From contig NZ_AP014612.1 in the NCBI RefSeq assembly GCF_002355215.1, positions 310,001-374,000 of the forward strand: a stretch of 64,000 nt of DNA. The letters are read 5' to 3'. Made by a program: the position numbers and the translations under genes. Below the pieces are notes generated by a model. It saw only the letters and a list, made by a program, of their open reading frames with translations, was not told the origin of the DNA and did not search any database. This DNA comes from Streptococcus troglodytae (lineage in GTDB: Bacteria > Bacillota > Bacilli > Lactobacillales > Streptococcaceae). Shown here piece by piece: positions 19,590 to 29,051 of this stretch. The stretch's first letter is position 1; the number at the start of each line of letters is the position of its first letter.

Positions 19590-21604
19590 ATGGACTTACA
19601 GTCATCACTTGCGGTTTTAAAGGGATTAGGTCCTAAGTCTGCAGAAAAATTTCATAGATTAGGCATTTATACCATTGAGGACTTGTTGCTTTACTATCCT
19701 TTTCGTTATGAGGACTTTAAGGCAAAATCTGTTTTAGATTTGCTAGATGGTGAAAAAGCTGTTGTTACTGGAAAAGTAGTGACCCCAGCTAATGTACAAT
19801 ATTATGGGTTTAAACGTAATCGTCTATCTTTTAAAATAAAACAAGATGAAGCTGTTATTGCTGTTTCTTTTTTTAATCAGCCTTATTTACAAGATAAGGT
19901 GGAGCTTGATCAGGATATTGCTATTTTTGGAAAATGGGATCAAAAGAAGTCAGCTCTTACGGGCATGAAGATTTTGGCTCAAGTGACAGATGATATGCAG
20001 CCTGTTTATCATGTGGCACAAGGAATATCACAGTCAGCTCTTATTAAGGCAATTCAATCTGTCTTTGATGCTGGCTATTTACGCTTCTTATCTGAAAATT
20101 TACCGCAGGTTTTGCTTAATAAATATCGCTTGTTAGACAGACAAACAGCTACGCGGGCTATGCATTTTCCGAAAGATTTGGAAGAATATAAACAAGCCTT
20201 GCGTCGCATCAAATTTGAGGAACTCTTTTATTTTCAACTCAATTTGCAGGTTCTTAAAGCAAGTAATAAATCGGAATCGAATGGTCTGCTTATTGCTTAC
20301 GATCACAATCAAGTAGCTGCTAAAATAGCTGCTCTGCCTTTTGCCCTGACGAATGCGCAAAAGAAGAGCTTAGACGACATTCTAGCAGATATGAAGTCTG
20401 GCGCTCATATGAATCGGCTTTTACAGGGAGATGTCGGCTCTGGTAAGACCGTCATTGCCAGTCTTGCTATGTATGCAGCCTATAGTGCAGGACTTCAATC
20501 GGCTTTGATGGTTCCTACGGAAATTTTAGCGGAACAACATTATGAAAGTTTAAGGACTTTATTTCCTGAACTTTCAATTGCACTTTTGACGTCTGGAATG
20601 AAGGCTGCTGTCAGACGTTCAGCCTTAGCAGCTATTGCTGATGGCTCAGTAGATATGATTGTTGGTACCCATGCTCTTATTCAAGAAGGTGTTGATTACC
20701 ATAAACTAGGCTTAGTCATTACGGATGAGCAACATCGATTTGGTGTTAAGCAAAGGCAGCTGTTTAGGGAAAAGGGAGAGAATCCTGATGTTCTCATGAT
20801 GACAGCCACACCTATTCCTAGAACCTTGGCTATTACTGCCTTTGGCGAAATGGATGTTTCTCTTATTGATGAATTGCCAGCAGGTCGCAAACCGATTATT
20901 ACACGTTGGGTTAAGCATGAACAGTTAGATAAAGTTCTGCCTTGGGTTAAAGAACAGCTCAAGAAAAAGGCACAAGTTTATGTCATTTCACCTCTGATTG
21001 AGGAGTCTGAAACCTTGGATTTGAAAAATGCTGTCGCTTTAGAAGAAGACTTAAAAGCTTATTTTGCGTCGTCTGCTAATATTGCTCTTATGCATGGTCG
21101 TATGAAAAATGATGAAAAAGAAGCCATTATGCAGGCTTTCAAAAAGGGCAGTATTGATATTCTGGTTTCAACAACTGTCATTGAAGTTGGGGTCAATGTA
21201 CCTAATGCTACGATTATGATTATCATGGATGCCGATCGTTTTGGTCTTAGTCAATTGCATCAATTACGAGGACGTGTGGGACGTGGAGAAAAGCAATCCT
21301 ATGCCATTTTAGTTGCTAATCCTAAAACGGATACTGGGAAAAATCGCATGCGCATTATGACAAAAACAACAGATGGCTTTGTTTTGGCTGAAGAAGATTT
21401 AAAAATGCGTGGTTCAGGAGAAATTTTTGGTGTTCGTCAATCTGGCATTCCTGAATTTCAGGTTGCTGATATTGTGGAAGATTACCCTATTTTAGAAGAG
21501 GCTAGAAAAGTGGCTAGTCAAATTGTGGCTGTTAAAGATTGGTGTCAAGATAAACGATGGGCAATTCTTGTGCAAAATCTTAAGCAAAAGAAATTTTGGA
21601 TTAA
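19590..21604 (+). CDS. recG: ATP-dependent DNA helicase RecG (last codons frame-shifted)
   Basis: Branch-migration helicase acting on stalled forks and Holliday junctions. The N-terminal wedge/OB domain is about 60-140. Helicase motifs are QGDVGSGKTVIA (I), TDEQHRFGV (II, DEQH), MTATPIPRTLA (III) and QLRGRVGRG (VI). The A4 tract 21586-21589 lacks one base. Restoring it gives the usual end ...LKQKEILD and stop at 21604, while the sequence as read runs to 21626 with an altered 15-residue tail. The effect on function would be small. Confidence 0.95.
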
Positions 21605-21685
21605 GGTTTATATCAGCTTTTTCTAAGCTTTCCTTAAGCTAATAACTTTAAAATAACATCATTAAAGGAAAGTGAGGAATCAGTT

Positions 21686-21775
21686 ATGACTATTAAAATT
21701 AGAGTAAATTACAAGAAAAATTATGAAAAATCTCAAAAGTCATTATTAAATTATGGCCAATCTATCATTAAATGA
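21686..21775 (+). CDS. Possible 29-residue basic small protein
   Basis: Short frame MTIKIRVNYKKNYEKSQ... preceded by GGAAAGTGAGG, about 10 nt before the ATG. Lysine and tyrosine rich, no membrane segment. A shifted frame continues for about 20 further codons into the terminator, so this could be a fragment. Not recognised; support rests on the ribosome site only. Confidence 0.3.
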   Translation: MTIKIRVNYKKNYEKSQKSLLNYGQSIIK

Positions 21776-21806
21776 TCATATTGTTTTGGATACAAAGAAA
21801 AATAAG

Positions 21807-21832
21807 TCCCGCTTCATTTTAGCGGGATTTTA
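21807..21832 (+). terminator. Terminator downstream of recG
   Basis: TCCCGCT-TCATTTT-AGCGGGA hairpin followed by TTTT. Confidence 0.75.
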
Positions 21833-21999
21833 TGATGATTCATAAGACACAGACGGTTTAGTAAAATTTTGCAAATTATTGTAATGTTTAATATTAAAAG
21901 AGAGATCCTGTTTTTCCTGAATAAGAATTTCATGAACGAAATAACAGTTTCTCTCTTTTTTTACTTATTTTAAATAAAATGATGTTTGTACAATTAGAT

Positions 22000-22158
22000 T
22001 TATTTCTGTTTCTTTAAATGAGAGTTGAGAAAAATGCCTAATAAGATCGTGCCACAAATAATTAAGGTCGTATTTTTGACCTGCTTGCCGGATAATTCCA
22101 GAGAATAGTTAAAGTGTTGATGTTTGGATTTGTCTGTAGCTGTAATATTAAGTTTCAT
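22000..22158 (-). CDS. Small single-span membrane protein (52 residues)
   Basis: MKLNITATDKSKHQHFNYSL..., with one hydrophobic span near residues 31-46 (TLIICGTILLGIFLNS) and a basic tail HLKKQK. AGGAGTG lies 9 nt before the ATG, a good ribosome site. It begins 21 bp after the asparaginase stop on the same strand, so it is probably the second gene of that unit. Predicted topology is N-out/C-in or the reverse; no family recognised. It is too short for routine gene callers and easily missed. Confidence 0.6.
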   Translation of the reverse strand: MKLNITATDKSKHQHFNYSLELSGKQVKNTTLIICGTILLGIFLNSHLKKQK

Positions 22159-22179
22159 AAGATTTTTCACTCCTTTTGT

Positions 22180-23139
22180 TCAACCTTCTATGTATTCCTT
22201 TAATTCTTGCTTCTTAAGTCCAGCGTTGAGAGCGATGAGAAGTTTGAGTCTGGCCTTAGGGGCGTTGAGTTCTCTAACAAACATGACACCTGCTTCTTGC
22301 AGTTTGACACCGCCACCTTGGTATGCGTAGACGGGCTCTGCAATCCCGTTAAAACACCGAGAGACGAGAGCGACAGGAATTCCTTCTTGAATGAGCTTTG
22401 TAATGCTTTGAGCAGCCTCGGGTGGAAGGTTACCAGCACCTAGAGCTTCAACAACCAAACCATCAATACTGCTTTTATCTAAAGTATTTAAAAGCCAGTC
22501 TCCCATACCAGCGTAGGCCTTGATAATGGGAACAGTTCCTGTTAAAGATTCTAAGCGAAAACGAACCCGCGGTTCAGCTGTTTTGAAAAAGAGAATATCA
22601 TGTTTCATAATGATACCAAGCGGTCCATGTGTAGGTGTTTGAAAAGTAGAAACATTAGTAGTATGTGTTTTGGTAACGTATTTAGCAGCATGAATTTCAT
22701 CATTCATGACAACAAGGACTCCTTTGTCAACAGCATTGTCATGGCTGGCAACACGAAGGGCAGATAAGTAATTGTAAACACCATCACTCCCTAACTCATT
22801 GGAAGAACGCATAGCTCCAGTCAAAACAATGGGAATTTGTGGCAAAATCATGGTGTCTAGGAAGTAAGCAGTCTCTTCTAAAGTGTCTGTTCCATGTGTA
22901 ATAACCACGCCATCGTATAAGCCAGCTGTTTCTCTGATTTTTTGAGTTAATAAAAGCATATGCTCCACTGTCATTTGCGGACTAGGAATGTTTAAAAAAT
23001 CAATAGCATTAATCTGAATATCATCAAGTTTGACACTGGCATGGTTCATAGGGTTATCACTGTCTGGAACAACCCTACCAGCCTTATCAGCATGCATGGA
23101 AATGGTTCCCCCAGTATGTAAAACAAGGATTCTTTTCAT
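22180..23139 (-). CDS. L-asparaginase, type I
   Basis: Hydrolyses asparagine to aspartate and ammonia. The first catalytic threonine motif is LHTGGTISM at the N-terminus and the second is VITHGTDTLEETAYFL. GAMRSSNELGSDG and MNDEIHAAKYVTKTHTT are also family-typical. The start at 23139 (MKRILVLHTGG) is chosen; 15 upstream codons have no family match. The protein is about 319 residues with no signal peptide, so the cytoplasmic form. It is divergent from the HAD gene, 72 bp apart. Confidence 0.93.
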   Translation of the reverse strand: MKRILVLHTGGTISMHADKAGRVVPDSDNPMNHASVKLDDIQINAIDFLNIPSPQMTVEHMLLLTQKIRETAGLYDGVVITHGTDTLEETAYFLDTMILPQIPIVLTGAMRSSNELGSDGVYNYLSALRVASHDNAVDKGVLVVMNDEIHAAKYVTKTHTTNVSTFQTPTHGPLGIIMKHDILFFKTAEPRVRFRLESLTGTVPIIKAYAGMGDWLLNTLDKSSIDGLVVEALGAGNLPPEAAQSITKLIQEGIPVALVSRCFNGIAEPVYAYQGGGVKLQEAGVMFVRELNAPKARLKLLIALNAGLKKQELKEYIEG

Positions 23140-23211
23140 GATTTTTAAAATTCTTTCAAATTGTGTTATACTATATTTTAACATAAATTAAAGAATATGA
23201 AAGGTGATATT

Positions 23212-24597
23212 GTGGCAATTAAGGCTGTCTTTTTTGATATTGATGGGACGCTTTTAAATGATCGAAAACATGTTCAGAAATCGACACAAGATGCAATTGC
23301 AAATATGAAAAAACAAGGCATCTTCGTTGGTGTAGCAACTGGTCGGGGTCCGGCTTTTGTAGCGCCTTTTATGGAAAATTTAGGGCTTGATTTTGCTATC
23401 ACCTATAATGGTCAATATATTTTCACGCGCGATCGAGTTCTGTACCAAAATCAACTGCCTAAATCAACAGTTTATCGCGTTATAAAATATGCCAGTGAGC
23501 AAAAGCGGGAAATTTCTCTGGGAACGAGTTCTGGTCTTGTTGGCTCCAATATTATTAATATGGGAACCAGTCGTTTTGGTCAATGGATCAGCCGCATTAT
23601 TCCCAAACGTTGGACTAAGGCAGTAACGCGCAGTTTTAAACACATTGTCCGTCGTGTTAAACCGCAGAGCTTAAATAGTTTGATGACTATTATGCGTCAG
23701 CCCATCTTTCAAATTGTTTTGGTGGCAACTAAGGAACAAAGTGACATTATTGCTGAAAAATTCCCCCATTTGACTATTACTCGCAGCAGTCCATACTCTG
23801 CTGATTTAATTTCTAAAGGCATGTCTAAAATAAAGGGTGTTTTATATGTTGCCAGAGAATTTGATGTTGAAATAGAAGAAATCATGGCTTTTGGTGATTC
23901 TGATAACGACCTTGAAATGTTATCAGGGGTTGGGATAAGTGTTGCTATGGGCAATGCTACTGAACAAGTCAAAACGATTGCGGACTATACAACTGCTAGC
24001 AATAATAATGATGGTATTTCTCAGGCTCTAGCACATTTTGGTGTTATCCATCAAAAAACAAATAGAATCTTCTCAAGTAGTGATGACAATTTTAATAAAG
24101 TCAAAGATTTTCATCAGCTAATGGATGGCAAAACCTGTGAAATACCTAGAATTTACGACATTGTTGAAGGTGGACACCGTTCAGCCTTTAAAGTTGAAGA
24201 AATTGTTGAATTCTTATATGCTACAAGCAACGGTGATAAGGAAGAATTTGCGCAAGCACTTGCTAGACTTCATAAAGCGGTTGATAAGGCTGCAGAGAAA
24301 GTTTTGTCAAAGCCGCATCCGCAAACGCCTTTAGTTGGACAAGTAGATGCTTTGATTGATTTATTGTACCTTACTTATGGATCCTTTGTATTAATGGGAG
24401 TAGACCCTAAACCATTTTTTGATACAGTACATGAAGCTAATATTGGGAAAATCTTCCCGGATGGTAAAGCCCATTTTGATCCAGAAACGCATAAAATTTT
24501 AAAGCCTGATGACTGGGAAGAACGCTTTGCACCTGAACCAGCCATCAAAAGAGAATTGGATCGTCAAATTCAGAAATCCTTACAACACCGTAAATGA
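23212..24597 (+). CDS. Cof-type HAD phosphatase fused to a MazG-like domain
   Basis: Residues 1-270 form a Cof/HAD-IIB phosphatase: KAVFFDIDGTLLND (nucleophile Asp), VATGRGP, and FGDSDNDLEML (acidic motif IV). Residues about 285-461 form a helical region with KVEEIVEFLYATS, DALIDLLYLTYGSFVLMGVDP and HEANIGKIFPDGK, resembling MazG/PRA-PH nucleotide pyrophosphohydrolases. GTG at 23212, which follows AAAGGTGAT, is preferred to the ATG at 23197 with no ribosome site. The fusion suggests paired hydrolysis of a nucleotide or related phosphate (inference). Substrate unknown. Confidence 0.85.
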   Translation: MAIKAVFFDIDGTLLNDRKHVQKSTQDAIANMKKQGIFVGVATGRGPAFVAPFMENLGLDFAITYNGQYIFTRDRVLYQNQLPKSTVYRVIKYASEQKREISLGTSSGLVGSNIINMGTSRFGQWISRIIPKRWTKAVTRSFKHIVRRVKPQSLNSLMTIMRQPIFQIVLVATKEQSDIIAEKFPHLTITRSSPYSADLISKGMSKIKGVLYVAREFDVEIEEIMAFGDSDNDLEMLSGVGISVAMGNATEQVKTIADYTTASNNNDGISQALAHFGVIHQKTNRIFSSSDDNFNKVKDFHQLMDGKTCEIPRIYDIVEGGHRSAFKVEEIVEFLYATSNGDKEEFAQALARLHKAVDKAAEKVLSKPHPQTPLVGQVDALIDLLYLTYGSFVLMGVDPKPFFDTVHEANIGKIFPDGKAHFDPETHKILKPDDWEERFAPEPAIKRELDRQIQKSLQHRK

Positions 24598-24872
24598 ACA
24601 TAAGTAAAAGGGGATTACTAAAGGTCTCAAAAATCATGGACACTTATCTAACGGTGGTTTGGTCAAGGGTTATAAGCCATATGAGCAGCCATATTGACTT
24701 TTATTTTGTTCAAGCCTCACTCTCTTGATTTGTTGAGTCTAAGGAAAAAATTCCAATAGTAAAAAAGCTTAAAACCAAGTTATCAAAAACATTGATTTTA
24801 AGCTTTTTACGTTGTTGCTAATTACTTAATTGACTAGAAACTGAGTTTTTGCCCAGCCTCTTGTTTTAAACA
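24598..24872. terminator. Intergenic region with bidirectional terminator
   Basis: No gene is visible. The inverted repeat at about 24761-24809 (AAAAAGCTTAAAA / TTTTAAGCTTTTT) separates the convergent HAD and usp genes. The rest has no recognisable feature. Confidence 0.65.
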
Positions 24873-25322
24873 TTATAATGTTTTTTCGGGGTCACGAACG
24901 ACCAGCAAATCAACCTTAGCGTGGCGAAGGATATATTCAGATGAAGAACCGATTAAAAGTCGTTCGAAAGCGTTGAGACCTGTTGCCCCCAACATAATGA
25001 GGTCAACATGTTCTCGTTCCGGTATTTCAGTAGCTAACAGAGGTTTTGGGTTTCCAAATTCGATAATCTGCCTAACCTTTTCTAGGCCTCTTTCACGGGC
25101 TTGCTTTTCATAATCATCCAGAACACTGTGAGCTTCTTGTTCCAACTTTTCATAAATATAAGCATCAAACGTTGCAACACTTTGAAGAGCTCGTGTATCA
25201 ACGACATGTGTTAAAAGCAAATTAGCATTATTTCTAAGTGCGACACTGACACCCTTTTCAAAGGCAAGTTCTGATTCGTAGGAGCCATCAATGGCAACTA
25301 GGATATTTTTATAGCTGGACAT
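24873..25322 (-). CDS. Universal stress protein (UspA family)
   Basis: About 149 residues, with YKNILVAIDGSYESELAFEKG at the N-terminus and the ATP-binding signature GATGLNAFERLLIGSSSEYILRHAKVDLLVV (G-2X-G-9X-G-S/T type). The ATG at 25322 lies 8 nt after GGAGG and is preferred over an in-frame ATG five codons earlier. A cytoplasmic nucleotide-binding stress protein; specific role unknown. Confidence 0.9.
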   Translation of the reverse strand: MSSYKNILVAIDGSYESELAFEKGVSVALRNNANLLLTHVVDTRALQSVATFDAYIYEKLEQEAHSVLDDYEKQARERGLEKVRQIIEFGNPKPLLATEIPEREHVDLIMLGATGLNAFERLLIGSSSEYILRHAKVDLLVVRDPEKTL

Positions 25323-25419
25323 AAGTTGAACCTCCATCTCCTCTTTTATTATATTGTAAACCTTTTCTGAAAAAAAGTAAAATGTTTTCGAGACTTTAGT
25401 TCAGCTTTTCTTAGTTTAT

Positions 25420-25956
25420 TTACACTTGGAGTAAAGGATTGTTTTTAAACCTGCGATGAATAAAAGTAACGATTAGTACTTTTATGGTATCACCAGGGAT
25501 AAAAACAAGATTGCTTAGTAAAGATTTGTCAAGAGGAAGGTGTGATTGGATTGTTAAACCAATTGCTCCCATAGCATCAATAAATAAGAAACCAATCAAC
25601 CAGATGCAAATAAATTCTACTAAAAAGGGAGAATTGTCTAATTTTTCAGTGAACAGACCAATGAAGAAAGCAGCAAAAGGATAAGCTAATAAATAGCCTG
25701 CTGAAGGTCCTATAAAGACAGCTATATTCCCATGTCCTCCAGAAAGAACAGGGAGTCCTAAAGCAACCAAGAGAAGGAAAATGAGGACAGCTAAAAAACC
25801 GCGTTTAGGGCCTAACAATGCTCCAGCTAGCATGATACCCATATTCTGCAAGATAATGGGGACTGGAATAAACCCTAAAGGAATACCGGGAATAAATCCA
25901 AGTGCAATAATAAGGGCAATCATCATGGCTATTAGAACAGTGGACTTTGTTTTCAT
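25420..25956 (-). CDS. bioY: Biotin transporter substrate-binding subunit BioY
   Basis: ECF-type S component for biotin uptake: 178 residues, about six hydrophobic spans, with GFIPGIPLGFIPVPIILQNMG and LLLVALGLPVLSGGHGN...GPSAGYLLAYPFAAF characteristic of BioY. It pairs with the shared EcfAA'T module encoded elsewhere. AAGGAG lies before the ATG. A BirA-type operator is directly upstream, consistent with repression by biotin. Confidence 0.92.
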   Translation of the reverse strand: MKTKSTVLIAMMIALIIALGFIPGIPLGFIPVPIILQNMGIMLAGALLGPKRGFLAVLIFLLLVALGLPVLSGGHGNIAVFIGPSAGYLLAYPFAAFFIGLFTEKLDNSPFLVEFICIWLIGFLFIDAMGAIGLTIQSHLPLDKSLLSNLVFIPGDTIKVLIVTFIHRRFKNNPLLQV

Positions 25957-25972
25957 AGTGAGAACTCCTTTT

Positions 25973-26002
25973 AGTTAACTAAAATAAAAATATTAGTTAA
26001 CT
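25973..26002 (-). promoter_or_regulatory. Predicted BirA operator upstream of bioY
   Basis: Two GTTAAC half sites (25974-25979 and 25996-26001) in inverted symmetry with 16 bp between, matching the known BirA pattern of GTTAAC halves 14-16 bp apart. It ends just before the bioY ribosome site. Confidence 0.75.
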
Positions 26003-26129
26003 TTATTATGGCATATTTTTCCTTTAAAAGCAAGAATTGTACAACGCTATATCTATTTCAAAATTGCGATTTTAAGTAAAATGCGCTACAATAATGACAC
26101 TAATGTAACAAAGCAATCAGCGAGGTAAA

Positions 26130-27347
26130 ATGATGAAAGAATTTAATAAGTCTGCTAAACTTGAACATGTGGCCTATGATATTCGCGGTCCAGTATTAGA
26201 AGAAGCCGATCGTATGATTGCTAATGGGGAGAAAATCTTGCGTCTTAATACAGGAAATCCTGCCGCTTTTGGATTAACAGCACCTGATGAGGTTATTCGG
26301 GATTTAATTATGAATGCGCGTGAGAGCGAAGGTTATTCAGATTCGAAGGGAATCTTTTCAGCTCGTAAAGCTATTATGCAATATTGTCAGCTTAAAAATA
26401 TTCCTGATGTTGATGTTGATGATATCTATATTGGCAATGGTGTATCGGAAATGATTACCATGTCTATGCAAGGGCTTTTAGATGACGGTGACGAAGTCTT
26501 AGTCCCCATGCCTGATTATCCACTGTGGACAGCTGCTGTTAGTCTGGCAGGAGGTCAGGCTGTTCATTATGTCTGCGATGAAAGTTCTAATTGGTATCCA
26601 GATATTGATAATATTAAGTCTAAAATCACTTCAAATACGAAAGCTCTTGTGGTTATCAATCCTAATAACCCTACAGGGGCTCTTTATCCCAAAGATGTAT
26701 TAGAGGATATCGTTGAAGTTGCTCGTCAGAATGATTTAATTATTTTTGCTGATGAGATTTATGATCGTCTGGTCATGGATGGTGGGGAACATGTGGCTAT
26801 TGCTAGTCTTGCACCGGATCTTTTTTGTGTTTCTATGAATGGTTTGTCAAAATCTCATCGTATTGCAGGTTTCCGTGTAGGCTGGATGGTTTTATCTGGG
26901 CCTAAAAAACATGTCAAAGATTATATTGAAGGCCTTAACATGCTTTCAAATATGCGCCTTTGTTCCAATGTTCTGGCTCAACAAGTTATTCAAACATCTT
27001 TGGGCGGTGTTCAGTCTATTGATGAACTTCTTTTGCCGGGTGGCCGTATTTATGAACAGCGTAATTTTATTTATAAAGCTATGAATGAAATCCCCGGAAT
27101 TACAGCGGTAAAACCTCAGGCAGGACTTTATATTTTTCCAAAAATCGACCGTAATATGTATCGGATTGATGACGATGAGCAGTTTGTTCTGAATTTTCTC
27201 AAACAGGAAAAAATCCTTCTTGTTCATGGACGCGGCTTTAACTGGATGGAACCAGATCATTTCCGTATTGTCTATTTACCGCGCGTTGAAGAGCTCTCTA
27301 AGATTCAAGAAAAGATGACACGCTTCCTAAGGCAGTATCGAAAATAA
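26130..27347 (+). CDS. Pyridoxal-phosphate aminotransferase (AlaT/AspB-like, class I)
   Basis: 405 residues of fold-type I. Substrate-side RLNTGNPAAFGL, cofactor region VINPNNPTGALYP and FADEIYDRL, and the PLP lysine motif NGLSKSHRIAGFRVGW. The C-terminal FRIVYLP arginine binds the substrate carboxylate. It most resembles alanine/aspartate transaminases that precede codY in streptococci. Two adjacent ATGs follow GAGG. Its exact amino acid preference cannot be read from the sequence. Confidence 0.88.
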   Translation: MMKEFNKSAKLEHVAYDIRGPVLEEADRMIANGEKILRLNTGNPAAFGLTAPDEVIRDLIMNARESEGYSDSKGIFSARKAIMQYCQLKNIPDVDVDDIYIGNGVSEMITMSMQGLLDDGDEVLVPMPDYPLWTAAVSLAGGQAVHYVCDESSNWYPDIDNIKSKITSNTKALVVINPNNPTGALYPKDVLEDIVEVARQNDLIIFADEIYDRLVMDGGEHVAIASLAPDLFCVSMNGLSKSHRIAGFRVGWMVLSGPKKHVKDYIEGLNMLSNMRLCSNVLAQQVIQTSLGGVQSIDELLLPGGRIYEQRNFIYKAMNEIPGITAVKPQAGLYIFPKIDRNMYRIDDDEQFVLNFLKQEKILLVHGRGFNWMEPDHFRIVYLPRVEELSKIQEKMTRFLRQYRK

Positions 27348-27380
27348 AAGGGCTTTCATGAAAATTGTCGAATAGTAAGG

Positions 27381-27426
27381 AATTTTCTGACAATTATTTG
27401 CATTCTAAAAAAAGCTTTGATATAAT
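27381..27426 (+). promoter_or_regulatory. codY promoter with CodY box
   Basis: AATTTTCTGACAATT at 27381-27395 matches the CodY consensus AATTTTCWGAAAATT with one difference. It abuts the -35 TTGCAT (27398-27403); -10 TATAAT is at 27421-27426, spacer 17. The position supports negative autoregulation by CodY (inference). Confidence 0.8.
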
Positions 27427-27455
27427 AGTTTCGATTATCAAAGAAAGAGTGAATT

Positions 27456-28241
27456 ATGGCTAATTTATTATCGAAAACGCGACGTATTACATCCATTTTA
27501 CAACGCTCGGTTGAGAGCCTTCAAAGTGATTTGCCTTATAATACGATTGCAGATCAATTGGCTGAAATTATTGATTGTAATGCTTGTATTATTGATGGTA
27601 GCGGTATTATTCTCGGCTATGCTATGAAGTATAAAACCAATACAGATCGTGTTGAAGAATTTTTCCAAGCTAAAAAATTACCTGATGATTATGTAAAATC
27701 AGCCAGTCGTATTTATGATACAGAAGCCAATCTGTCGGTTGAAAATGATTTGACCATTTTTCCAATTGAATCAAAAGACATCTATCCTGATGGCTTGACG
27801 ACCATTGCTCCTATCTATGGCGGTGGTATGCGTCTTGGCTCTCTTATTATTTGGCGTAATGATAAAGAATTCAATGATGACGATTTGATTCTGATTGAGA
27901 TTGCTTCTACTGTTGTTGGAATTCAATTGTTGAACTTGCAGACAGAAAATCTTGAAGAAACAATTCGTAAGCAGACTGCTATTAATATGGCGATTAATAC
28001 CTTGTCTTATTCAGAAATGAAAGCTGTCGCAGCTATTCTCAATGAATTAGATGGCAATGAAGGTCGCTTGACCGCATCGGTTATTGCTGATCGTATCGGT
28101 ATTACACGTAGTGTGATTGTCAATGCTCTTAGAAAGTTAGAAAGTGCCGGGATTATTGAAAGTCGTTCCTTAGGTATGAAGGGTACTTATCTCAAAGTTA
28201 TTAATGAAGGTATTTTTGATAAATTAAAGGACTATAGTTAA
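27456..28241 (+). CDS. codY: Global nutritional regulator CodY
   Basis: GTP/branched-chain amino-acid sensing repressor. The N-terminal GAF domain is about 1-155 ([26 protein letters not shown]). A linker and the C-terminal winged helix follow, with [41 protein letters not shown]. 261 residues is standard. It is translated just ahead of pncA (1-nt gap), so one operon. It lies under a CodY-box promoter. Confidence 0.98.
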   Translation: MANLLSKTRRITSILQRSVESLQSDLPYNTIADQLAEIIDCNACIIDGSGIILGYAMKYKTNTDRVEEFFQAKKLPDDYVKSASRIYDTEANLSVENDLTIFPIESKDIYPDGLTTIAPIYGGGMRLGSLIIWRNDKEFNDDDLILIEIASTVVGIQLLNLQTENLEETIRKQTAINMAINTLSYSEMKAVAAILNELDGNEGRLTASVIADRIGITRSVIVNALRKLESAGIIESRSLGMKGTYLKVINEGIFDKLKDYS

Positions 28242-28242
28242 A

Positions 28243-28794
28243 ATGAGTAAAGCACTGATTTCAATCGATTATACCTATGATTTTGTTGCCGATGATGGGA
28301 AATTAACAGCGGGAAAACCAGCTCAAGCTATTTCGAAAGCTATTGCTCAAGTCACTCAAAAAGCTTATGATAATGGTGATTATATCTTCTTCACCATCGA
28401 TGGTCATGATGAAGGTGATGTTTTTCATCCTGAGACGAAGCTGTTTCCACCACATAATATCAAGGGAACAAGCGGGCGTGACTTGTATGGACCGCTAGCT
28501 GATTTCTATCAAAAGCATGAAAATGATGAACGTGTCTTTTGGATGGACAAGCGTCATTATTCTGCCTTTTCGGGAACGGATTTGGATATTCGCCTGCGGG
28601 AGCGTCGTGTTAATACTGTGGTTCTGACGGGTGTTTTGACAGATATTTGTGTCTTGCATACAGCTATTGACGCCTATAATCTTGGCTATCAAATTGAGGT
28701 GGTTCGGTCAGCGGTTGCTTCCCTAAGTCAAGAAAATCATCAATTTGCGCTAAACCACTTGCAAAATGTGCTTGGTGCAACTATAATAGAATAG
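28243..28794 (+). CDS. pncA: Nicotinamidase
   Basis: Cysteine hydrolase of the isochorismatase family converting nicotinamide to nicotinate for NAD salvage. The catalytic triad is visible: Asp in SIDYTYDFV, Lys in WMDKRHYSAF, and Cys in LTGVLTDICVLHTAID. The metal site is DGHDEGDVFHPE. 183 residues. It is coupled to codY, placing NAD salvage under nutritional control (inference). Confidence 0.93.
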   Translation: MSKALISIDYTYDFVADDGKLTAGKPAQAISKAIAQVTQKAYDNGDYIFFTIDGHDEGDVFHPETKLFPPHNIKGTSGRDLYGPLADFYQKHENDERVFWMDKRHYSAFSGTDLDIRLRERRVNTVVLTGVLTDICVLHTAIDAYNLGYQIEVVRSAVASLSQENHQFALNHLQNVLGATIIE

Positions 28795-28809
28795 TCAACA
28801 ATCAAAAAT

Positions 28810-29032
28810 TAAATATGAAGAGAAGTAGAGTAAGCCTTGCGACTTGTCCAGAGAGCATCCGCTGCTGAGAGTGATGTCTAGTCAAAAGATCCTGAAGAAC
28901 ATGCTTTAATCTCCTATCTTAAATATAGGCGTTTTATTCACGTTACGAATCAAGAGGTTATCAATTTATTGATGACAAATAACAGTGGCACCACGGTCTT
29001 CGTCTGTTTAGATGAAAGCGGTGCTTTTTATT
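28810..29032 (+). promoter_or_regulatory. T-box riboswitch leader of aspS
   Basis: The antiterminator T-box AACAGTGGCACCACGG is at 28981-28996. The terminator stem pairs GGCACCAC with GCGGTGC (to about 29024), with an inner TTCGTCT-GTTT-AGATGAA hairpin and a T tail. Upstream, AGAGAG and GCTGCTGAGAG fit stem I. The leader would sense uncharged tRNA. The specifier codon is not certain; an AAC is in a plausible place near 28898, and a GAC was not found there. Confidence 0.88.
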
Positions 29033-29051
29033 TTACGAAAAAGAGGACATC

